From the NCBI RefSeq assembly GCF_002951835.1, contig NZ_CP019448.1, forward strand, positions 1,054,001 through 1,118,000: a stretch of DNA of 64,000 nucleotides, read 5' to 3'. The stretch's first letter is position 1. The number at the start of each line of letters is the position of its first letter. The translations under genes were made by a program, and so were the position numbers. Below the pieces are notes generated by a model, which saw only the letters and a program-made list of their open reading frames with translations, was not told the origin of the DNA and searched no databases. This DNA is from Simonsiella muelleri ATCC 29453 (GTDB lineage: Bacteria > Pseudomonadota > Gammaproteobacteria > Burkholderiales > Neisseriaceae). Shown piece after piece: positions 58,087 through 64,000 of the stretch.

Positions 58087-58176
58087 GAACCTGTGTTCAT
58101 AATCTTGATAGCCACTTTCTTGTATTCGCAAAAATTATCAATAAAATCAATTTGTCAATCTTACGAACACAGGTTC
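58087..58176. mobile_element. MITE family B, 90-bp copy
   Basis: Ends GAACCTGTGTTCATAATC and CTTACGAACACAGGTTC, flanked by TAA on both sides (58084-58086, 58177-58179). The interior has TTCGCAAAAATTATCAATAA, shared in reverse with the copies at 19550 and 31224. Confidence 0.8.
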
Positions 58177-58234
58177 TAAATATAGAGAATAGGGCGGTTT
58201 CTTGTTTCAGCATCATAACTTTGACCGCAACTAA

Positions 58235-58882
58235 TTAAATGGCACAGTCAAAATACAAATTAACAAGCGATTTTTTTGCCATTTTGTGGGTGTAATTCAA
58301 CAATTTTTCTGGAAAATTCAAACCGCTTACCATCGTCAGATTCCGTAAAATTGGGAAAATAATAATATCTTCCAAACTCAATTCTTTACCATTAAGCCAT
58401 TCTTTCGACACCATCAACGCGTCTAATTCAACAAAATATTGCTGCATTTGCGTGATGTATTCATTGGTTTTGTGAAAATTCTCTTCAAAATCACCAATCA
58501 ATTTCTTTTTATGTTCAATAAAATAAACCACCGAAGACGGTTTGGCAAATTCCGCCAAACCCAATTGCACACTGCGTGGCATAACCAAACGGTTGTAAAA
58601 TACGTTCACTTGCTCAAACCAGTTTTGAATTTCAGAACGAACGGATTCTAATGGCGAATAACCAGACAATTCATTGATATAACTGACAATATCTAAACTC
58701 TCCCCCATGTATTTACCATCGGATTTTTGTAAAATCGGTACTTGCTTTACGCCAATCATGTTAATGGGTGTGATTTCATCATCGTTTAATAATGTGATTT
58801 CTTCGGTTGCCATTTCGCGTAATCCAAAAATCATGCGGGCGCGTACACAAAATGGGCAATGGTCGTAAATGTATAATTTCAT
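58235..58882 (-). CDS. grxB: Glutaredoxin 2 (GrxB type)
   Basis: A 215-aa GST-fold glutaredoxin. Active site YDHCPFCVRARM (about 6-17; CPFC), cis-Pro segment GVKQVPILQKSDG (about 44-56), ESLDIVSYI (about 61-69), and a helical C-terminal domain ending KSLVNLYFDCAI. It reduces protein disulphides or glutathione adducts, fitting the glutathione synthetase gene in this window. Starts next to a DUS; first gene after MITE B. Confidence 0.92.
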   Translation of the reverse strand: MKLYIYDHCPFCVRARMIFGLREMATEEITLLNDDEITPINMIGVKQVPILQKSDGKYMGESLDIVSYINELSGYSPLESVRSEIQNWFEQVNVFYNRLVMPRSVQLGLAEFAKPSSVVYFIEHKKKLIGDFEENFHKTNEYITQMQQYFVELDALMVSKEWLNGKELSLEDIIIFPILRNLTMVSGLNFPEKLLNYTHKMAKKSLVNLYFDCAI

Positions 58883-58912
58883 AGTTAATTTCCTTTCAGG
58901 CAGCCTGAAAAA

Positions 58913-59512
58913 TTAAGCGGATAAACCATCCATTAACATTGCATCAATCGCATCGCACAATGCGTGAACCAGCACAATATGCACTTCCTGAATGCGTGCT
59001 GTACGCGGATACGGTACGTTCAGCAATACATCTCCATCGCGCAACATCGCTGCGATTTTGCCTCCATCGCGTCCCGTGAATGCAATGACATTCATGTCGC
59101 GTTCATGAGCGGCTTTGATGGCTTCAATCACATTAGCGGAATTGCCCGAAGTGGAAATGCCAACCAACACATCACCCGAACGTCCTAAGGCGCGGACTTG
59201 TTTGCTAAAAACATGCTCAAAGCCGTAGTCATTGCCAATGGCTGTGAGTGCAGATGTGTCGGTGGTTAGGGCGATGGCAGCTAATTCCATGCGTTCGCGT
59301 TCAAAACGCCCTGTCATTTCGGCGGCAAAATGTTGCGCATCTGCGGCAGAACCGCCATTGCCACAAATTAAAATTTTGCCATCATTGGCGAGTGCGTTAA
59401 ATAACAACAACGCGGCTTCGGCAGTGGCATCAGGCAACACTTGTTGCGCTAACTGTTTGACTTTAATGCTTTCTTCAAAATGAGCGTGAATACGTTCTTG
59501 TAAGGGGTTCAT
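58913..59512 (-). CDS. gmhA: Phosphoheptose isomerase / DiaA-like SIS protein
   Basis: A 199-aa SIS-domain protein (about 35-180). Sugar-phosphate motifs: LICGNGGSAADAQHFAAEMT (about 47-66), VGISTSGNSANVIEAIK (about 117-133) and ARIQEVHIVLVHALCD (about 170-185). In Neisseria this gene, beside yraN, makes D-sedoheptulose-7-phosphate into heptose precursor for lipooligosaccharide. The close paralogue DiaA (DnaA-binding) cannot be excluded. The frame extends upstream to 59575; ATG 59512 with AGGAT is chosen, 4 bp after the yraN stop. Confidence 0.9.
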   Translation of the reverse strand: MNPLQERIHAHFEESIKVKQLAQQVLPDATAEAALLLFNALANDGKILICGNGGSAADAQHFAAEMTGRFERERMELAAIALTTDTSALTAIGNDYGFEHVFSKQVRALGRSGDVLVGISTSGNSANVIEAIKAAHERDMNVIAFTGRDGGKIAAMLRDGDVLLNVPYPRTARIQEVHIVLVHALCDAIDAMLMDGLSA

Positions 59513-59516
59513 GGGA

Positions 59517-59861
59517 TTATCCTGTGATGTTTTGAATCCATTGAGGAGCGGCATCGCCTTGCAGCAACACAGCATCTAAACGACACGGCGCGTGAATGGA
59601 ATAAGTTTGCAAATAGCATTCAATAGTTTTTTGTAATTTTACCAATTTACTGGGCGTGATGCTGTACGCTGCACCACCAAATGCGCCAGTTTTGCGGAAT
59701 TTAACTTCTACAAATACAATGGTTGCACCAAATTGCATAATCAAATCAATTTCACCATAACGACAATGCCAATTTTGCACGATAAGTTCGCCACCTTGTT
59801 GCTGGAGAAATTGCAAAGCGCGTTGTTCGGCGGCTTGACCTGAGGGGTGGTTGAGTTTCAT
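59517..59861 (-). CDS. yraN: YraN (UPF0102) nuclease-like protein
   Basis: A 114-aa protein of the UPF0102 family. It starts MKLNHPSGQAAEQRALQFLQ. The restriction-endonuclease-like core RYGEIDLIMQFGATIVFVEV (about 34-53; Asp and ExK in EVKFRK) is intact. Function not established. It lies between tsaB and gmhA with gaps of only 3-4 bp, so tsaB-yraN-gmhA is an operon. Confidence 0.92.
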   Translation of the reverse strand: MKLNHPSGQAAEQRALQFLQQQGGELIVQNWHCRYGEIDLIMQFGATIVFVEVKFRKTGAFGGAAYSITPSKLVKLQKTIECYLQTYSIHAPCRLDAVLLQGDAAPQWIQNITG

Positions 59862-59864
59862 ATT

Positions 59865-60551
59865 TCAGGCTGCCTGATTTTTTCGTGCGGCTTGTTCGGC
59901 GGCGGTTAGGGCGATTTTATTGCGGACATACAATAATTCGGCGGCTTCGGGCGCAGTGGCTGGATAACGCCCCGTTTGCGCCAACGCCCAATAATCGGCT
60001 GCTGTAGGCATTTTCAGGCTGCCTGAAAACGCAGGCGCATCAGCTAACGCAAACGCATTACCAACACCGCGTACATTTGTCGCCAAAATATGTTCAGGCA
60101 GCCTGATTTCACTGGCTTTACCTACACAGTAATTACTTAATTTAATGTGATTTTTCGTATCAAACCACGCATAAAATACTTCACCCATTCGCGCATCGGT
60201 TGCCGCCAAAACGCATTCACAATCAGGCTCTTGATACGCCACCGCATCCAAACAAGGTACGCCAATCAATGGCGTATCAAACGGTGTCGCCAAACCTTGC
60301 GCCACGCCCACACCAATGCGTAAACCCGTGAATGCACCCGCACCTTTGGCATACACAATCGCGCCCAAATCCATGCTGTTGCAGCCTATTTTATTCATTA
60401 AATTAAGAATTTGTGGCAAAATTTGTTGAGATTGTTGATGCCCAACTTCGGCGTGAAATTCGGCTTTCAGGCTGCCTGAAAATAAGGCAAGTGATAAAAA
60501 AGTCGTTGAAGTATCAATAGATAAAATGGGGCGTGTAAAATCAGGTTGCAT
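59865..60551 (-). CDS. tsaB: tRNA t6A biosynthesis protein TsaB
   Basis: A 228-aa ASKHA-fold partner of TsaD, TsaE and TsaC in making N6-threonylcarbamoyl-adenosine of tRNA. ILSIDTSTTFLSLALF (about 9-24), the helix HQQSQQILPQILNLMNKIG (about 38-56), and GAFTGLRIGVGVAQGLA (about 72-88) are typical. Two in-frame DUS encode FSGSLK (about 24 and 174) and one encodes RLPEH. Three reading-frame DUS in one short gene is a high load. First gene of the operon with yraN and gmhA. Confidence 0.93.
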   Translation of the reverse strand: MQPDFTRPILSIDTSTTFLSLALFSGSLKAEFHAEVGHQQSQQILPQILNLMNKIGCNSMDLGAIVYAKGAGAFTGLRIGVGVAQGLATPFDTPLIGVPCLDAVAYQEPDCECVLAATDARMGEVFYAWFDTKNHIKLSNYCVGKASEIRLPEHILATNVRGVGNAFALADAPAFSGSLKMPTAADYWALAQTGRYPATAPEAAELLYVRNKIALTAAEQAARKNQAA

Positions 60552-60730
60552 GATTTGTCTGAATAATCAAAAAATAATGTGGATTATAACACGCTGATTT
60601 TTTCAGGCTGAAGCCTTTGTGGTGTCTAAAATCGTTGTACCGTAGCGCAGTGAGGTAGTCTTTTTTTCGGAAAAACCTAATCTCTTGAAAATCAGGTAAA
60701 ATACATTTTTTTAACAAAGGAAAATTGATT

Positions 60731-61285
60731 ATGAAAACCCAATTATGCTTGATTGCCACTGCTTTTTTACTTGCCGCTTGTGGCAATAAAGCCGACAAAA
60801 TCGGTGAAGCATCCACTGTATTCAATATGTTAGGCAAAAATGACCGCATTGAAGTGGAAGCCTTTGATGACCCCGATGTCAAAGGTTTATCGTGCTTTTT
60901 GTCTTACGCAAAAAAAGGTGGCTTGAAAGAAACGGTTAATTTAGAAGAAGATGCCTCCGATGCCTCTGTGTCGTGTGTGCAAACCGCCCCAATGGTTGAA
61001 TTTCACGAAAGCGTTGTCACCAAACCGCGTAAAGTGTTCAAACGCGATGCCAGTTTCGCTTTCAAAAGCCTGCAAATCATGCGCTACTACGATGCCAAAC
61101 GTAAAGCATTCGCTTACATGGTATACAGCGATAAAATTGTACAAGGTTCGCCGAAAAATTCGGTTAGCGCGTGGTCTTGTTTAGGCAATGTGGCAAATCG
61201 CTCTAATGTCGCTGTTGCCAGTGCGTCCGTACCTGCCACCACTCCAGCCAGTCAAACCGTTGGCACGTGTCAAATTTCACAGTAA
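60731..61285 (+). CDS. creA: CreA family lipoprotein
   Basis: A 184-aa protein with signal and lipobox LLAAC (Cys about 18). The CreA domain (about 35-150) shows DRIEVEAFDDPDVKGLSCFL, DASDASVSCVQ, FKSLQIMRYYDAKR and AYMVYSDKIVQGSPKNSVSA, all characteristic. A Ser/Ala/Thr tail follows. The family name (catabolite regulation protein A) does not reflect a proven role. Usually CreA is a periplasmic protein; the Cys here suggests lipid attachment. RBS AAGGAAAA. Confidence 0.9.
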   Translation: MKTQLCLIATAFLLAACGNKADKIGEASTVFNMLGKNDRIEVEAFDDPDVKGLSCFLSYAKKGGLKETVNLEEDASDASVSCVQTAPMVEFHESVVTKPRKVFKRDASFAFKSLQIMRYYDAKRKAFAYMVYSDKIVQGSPKNSVSAWSCLGNVANRSNVAVASASVPATTPASQTVGTCQISQ

Positions 61286-61294
61286 CCCACAATC

Positions 61295-61342
61295 TTTCAG
61301 GCTGCTTAATTGACCATGATGGACAATTCAGGCAGCCTGAAA
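61295..61342. terminator. Bidirectional DUS-pair terminator (creA / trkH)
   Basis: TTTCAGGCTGCTTAATTG and CAATTCAGGCAGCCTGAAA pair with small mismatches between convergent genes. Confidence 0.7.
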
Positions 61343-61378
61343 AATGAGGGTCGTTTCATGCTTGTTGGACGCGCATTT

Positions 61379-62842
61379 CTATTTCTTCCAATAATTAGGC
61401 GTCAACAACATCAACACCGTAAAAATTTCTAATCGCCCTAACAACATAATAATTGTACAAATCCATTTTTGTATATCACTCAATGCCGCGTAATTTTGGC
61501 TCGGGCCAATACTCCCTAAACCTGGCCCCGCATTGGTAATACACGCAATCACTCCCGTGAGAGCAGTCAAAAAATCCAAACCCGTTATCATCAACGCAAA
61601 CGTAAACACCACTACCGTCATAAAATACACAAAAATAAATGCCATAATCGCCATTGTGGTGCGTTCAGGTAGCGTTCTGCCGTTTACTTTAACCGTGCGG
61701 ACAGCATCGGGGTGCAGCAGCAGCGTGATTTCACGCAAAGAAAATTTCCACAACGCCAATGCCCTCGCCAATTTTACCCCTCCTCCCATTGAACCTGTGT
61801 TCGCCAACACATTCGCCAAAAAAAACATCCACAACGATACAATCAAAGGCCAAGTTGCAAAATCTGTATTGGCAAATCCACTCGCCAATCCCACCGACAC
61901 AAAATTAAAACTCACATAGCGAAACGCATCGAATAAAGAATAAAATCCCTTATCATACAAATACAAACTGCACACCACAATGCTGCCTGAAAGCAATAAT
62001 AACATGATTCTGCATTCTTCATCATGCCAATACGAGCGCAAGCTTTTTTGACGTAACACCGCAAAATGATTGGCAAAATTAATGCCCCCCGCCAAAGTTG
62101 CCAACATAATCAAACCCTCAATCAATGGCGATTGAAAATAAGCAACGCTATTATCGTGCGTGGAAAATCCACCCAATGCAAATGTAGACATCGCATGACA
62201 CATCGCATCAAACCAATCCATACCCGCCCAATGCAACAACAAACCAATCAATACCGTACAACCCAAATAAAATCCCCATAATCGTTTAGCGACTTGTGAA
62301 ACACGTGGCGCAACTTTGGCATCTTTGTCAATGCCTGGAATTTCGGCTTTCAGCAGTTGCGTCCCCCCCACGCCCAGCATCGGCAACACCGCCACCGCCA
62401 ACACAATAATCCCCATTCCCCCCAACCAATTCAACATATGTCGCCACAAATTAATAGACGGCGCAATATTATCCAACCCCGTAATCACAGTCGCACCCGT
62501 TGTGGTTAAACCACTCATGGCTTCAAAAAACGCATCAGTAAACGAAATCTCACCAAAATACAAATACATTGGCATCGCCGCCACCATCGCAAATTCCAAC
62601 CACAACAACACCACCAACGTGAAACCATCACGCGGACGTAATTCACGTTGATATTGATAAGTCGCCAACCAAACCACCAATGACACCAGCACCGTGATAA
62701 AAGTCGTTTCTGCAAATGCCATAAAAGCATGATCACCAAATAAGTGTGAAATGGTAGTCGGTACAAAAGTCAGCAATGAAAACAATAAGCTGAGTTTAGA
62801 CAACATATGAATAATGGGTAATAATTTATACATAATTTTCAT
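61379..62842 (-). CDS. trkH: Trk-type potassium uptake membrane subunit
   Basis: A 487-aa K+ channel-like transporter with four M-P-M repeats. Selectivity-filter turns: GLTTTGATVITG (about 111-122), STFALGGFSTHD (about 219-230), LANTGSMGGGVK (about 352-363) and ACITNAGPGLGSIG (about 431-444). It imports K+ under control of the NAD-binding subunit TrkA, encoded elsewhere. The Kef-type efflux gene at 22540 provides the opposite flux. Convergent with creA, divergent from xseA. Confidence 0.95.
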   Translation of the reverse strand: MKIMYKLLPIIHMLSKLSLLFSLLTFVPTTISHLFGDHAFMAFAETTFITVLVSLVVWLATYQYQRELRPRDGFTLVVLLWLEFAMVAAMPMYLYFGEISFTDAFFEAMSGLTTTGATVITGLDNIAPSINLWRHMLNWLGGMGIIVLAVAVLPMLGVGGTQLLKAEIPGIDKDAKVAPRVSQVAKRLWGFYLGCTVLIGLLLHWAGMDWFDAMCHAMSTFALGGFSTHDNSVAYFQSPLIEGLIMLATLAGGINFANHFAVLRQKSLRSYWHDEECRIMLLLLSGSIVVCSLYLYDKGFYSLFDAFRYVSFNFVSVGLASGFANTDFATWPLIVSLWMFFLANVLANTGSMGGGVKLARALALWKFSLREITLLLHPDAVRTVKVNGRTLPERTTMAIMAFIFVYFMTVVVFTFALMITGLDFLTALTGVIACITNAGPGLGSIGPSQNYAALSDIQKWICTIIMLLGRLEIFTVLMLLTPNYWKK

Positions 62843-62917
62843 AAAAGTTTCAGGCAGCCCGAAATTGTGCCACGCGCTTATGCGATAATCAACATTCTTG
62901 TTTTTTAGGAAAGCATA

Positions 62918-64000
62918 ATGAATGATTTATTTGCCCCTGCTGCGTTAAGTGTATCCGAACTGAACAGCATTGCACGACAATTATTAGAAAATCAACTAGA
63001 TGGCTTGTGGATTAGTGGCGAAATTTCCAATTTAACCCGCGCCGCCAGTGGGCACTATTATTTTGCACTCAAAGACGCACACGCCCAAGTACGATGCGCT
63101 CTATTCCGCCAAACCGCCACACGTTTAGCGATACCACTCAAAGACGGTGATCACATTGAATTAACAGGAAAAATAAGCATTTACGAAGCACGTGGCGAAT
63201 ACCAAATTACCGTGAATGATATGCGAACATTAGGCTTGGGTGATTTGTATGTACGCTACGAAAAATTAAAAAACACTTTACAAAACGAAGGCTTGTTTGA
63301 CAGCAGCCATAAAAAAAGGCTGCCTGAAAAACCACGCGCCATTGGGATTGTAACCAGTTTAGCGGCGGCGGCATTACGTGATGTGGCATCTACGTTACGC
63401 CGCCGTGCGCCACACATTCCGATAATTGTCTACCCCACGCCTGTTCAGGGTGCAGGCAGCGAGAAAAAAATAGCTCAAGCTATTGAATTAGCAAATAAAA
63501 GAAATGAAGTTGATGTGTTATTAATTTGCCGTGGCGGTGGCAGCATGGAAGATTTATGGGCGTTTAACGAAGAAATTGTGGCGCGAACCATTGCCGCGAG
63601 CCAATTGCCAACCGTAAGCGGCGTGGGGCATGAAACCGATTTCACATTAGCCGATTTTGTCGCCGATGTCCGCGCTCCCACACCAACCGCCGCCGCCGAA
63701 TTGGTCAGCCCAAATCAAGAAGAAATCATCAAACATATCAATCAATTATACGAAAAATTACAACGCAGCATCACTCAACATTACCAAAATGCCAGTCAAC
63801 AATTGGATTTTCTTGCCAAACAAATTCGCCACCCAAGAGAAAAATTAAATATACAAAAACAACAACTTGAAAATTTTCAGGCAGCATTATCACAAAATAT
63901 GGCGCATCATTTTGCCATCCAGCAAACGCGTTTACAACACGCCAGCGCACTGCTGAATGCGGTTGCGCCACAAAATGTGCTACAACGTGGTTTTGCGATG
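62918..64000 (+). CDS. xseA: Exodeoxyribonuclease VII large subunit, N-terminal part (runs off the window)
   Basis: The first 361 codons of XseA, which with XseB degrades single-stranded DNA. The N-terminal OB fold has LWISGEISNLTRAASGHYYF (about 28-47) and LKDAHAQVRCALFR. The catalytic domain begins KPRAIGIVTSLAAAALRDV (about 138-156) and includes GGGSMEDLWAFNEE (about 204-217) and PTVSGVGHETDFTLADFVAD. The coiled-coil region begins before the window end. RBS AGGAAAG before ATG 62918. Confidence 0.96.
   Translation, partial: MNDLFAPAALSVSELNSIARQLLENQLDGLWISGEISNLTRAASGHYYFALKDAHAQVRCALFRQTATRLAIPLKDGDHIELTGKISIYEARGEYQITVNDMRTLGLGDLYVRYEKLKNTLQNEGLFDSSHKKRLPEKPRAIGIVTSLAAAALRDVASTLRRRAPHIPIIVYPTPVQGAGSEKKIAQAIELANKRNEVDVLLICRGGGSMEDLWAFNEEIVARTIAASQLPTVSGVGHETDFTLADFVADVRAPTPTAAAELVSPNQEEIIKHINQLYEKLQRSITQHYQNASQQLDFLAKQIRHPREKLNIQKQQLENFQAALSQNMAHHFAIQQTRLQHASALLNAVAPQNVLQRGFAM

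Larger units (their letters stand above)
1..64000. repeat. Scattered DNA uptake sequences (DUS), Simonsiella/Kingella dialect
   Basis: Dozens of copies of TTCAGGCTGCCTGAA or its complement TTCAGGCAGCCTGAA occur throughout, mostly between genes, either alone or as inverted pairs that form terminators. Known DUS dialects include AG-simDUS (AGGCTGCCTGAA) and AG-kingDUS (AGGCAGCCTGAA). Copies lacking one TTC flank show both types: 7134-7145 reads AGGCTGCCTGAA, while 8056-8067 and 26831-26842 read AGGCAGCCTGAA. In Neisseriaceae the DUS is bound by the pilin ComP during natural transformation. Its density here says the organism is, or recently was, naturally competent. Confidence 0.95.

Noticed and set aside
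1..64000. CRISPR array suspected from frequent short repeats
   Set aside because: The repeats are DUS copies and MITE ends, irregularly spaced and in both orientations, with no regular spacers and no cas genes.
1..64000. tRNA or rRNA genes
   Set aside because: No cloverleaf-like segment with T-loop GTTCRAATC and CCA context was found in the intergenic regions by eye.

Overview
The window comes from a member of the Neisseriaceae on the low-GC Simonsiella/Kingella/Alysiella side of the family. It is studded with the DNA uptake sequence of that branch (AGGCTGCCTGAA / AGGCAGCCTGAA), and it carries Neisseria-type gene arrangements: a birA-coaX fusion followed by a SPOR-like protein gene, ptsN-hprK, gshB beside a DUF2322 gene, and divergent norB and aniA. 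No tRNA, rRNA, CRISPR array or prophage was seen. The species is not proven; composition and repeats fit Simonsiella muelleri or a close relative best.

Layout. 1-2.7 kb: partial thyA, an ATP-grasp gene and a divergent esterase gene. 2.8-8.0 kb: pheS and pheT, separated by a two-gene cassette (ABC/OLD-type ATPase plus DUF4276 TOPRIM-like protein) that looks like an anti-phage module in the classic neisserial minimal-mobile-element site. 8.1-10.4 kb: Lrp regulator, glutaredoxin-like protein, periplasmic cyclophilin and ProQ. 10.5-12.1 kb: an accessory island with an internally deleted IS5-type element and an AT-rich orphan gene, ending in a 105-bp inverted-repeat element that supplies the 3' end of aroB. 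12.1-17.6 kb: aroB-aroK, groEL-groES and cysE. 17.8-26.7 kb: birA-coaX, SPOR-like protein, recQ, a Kef-type antiporter, a second esterase and rho. 27-33.3 kb: YwqK-repeat protein, J-domain membrane protein, rnhA, hypotheticals, an MFS transporter and ccoS. 33.5-40.5 kb: ptsN-hprK, a GbsR-regulator cluster, a nitroreductase, upp and gshB. 40.6-47.4 kb: a Pat-type acetyltransferase and the glycerol genes glpD-glpK-glpF. 47.7-53.5 kb: gcvH, a TetR regulator, and the denitrification pair norB/aniA with FNR and probable NsrR sites. 53.6-64 kb: lipoprotein, TSUP exporter, proS, grxB, gmhA-yraN-tsaB, creA, trkH and partial xseA.

The genes are mostly housekeeping. What sets the window apart is its small mobile DNA. 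Two families of MITEs share the ends of the deleted IS (GAACCTGTATTCA, TNA target) and several sit exactly at stop codons. There are Correia-like elements, a palindrome on both sides of glpK, and uptake sequences that double as terminators, as coding sequence and as the DNA just before start codons. The most interesting candidate system is the pheS/pheT defence-like cassette, bounded by decayed uptake sequences.
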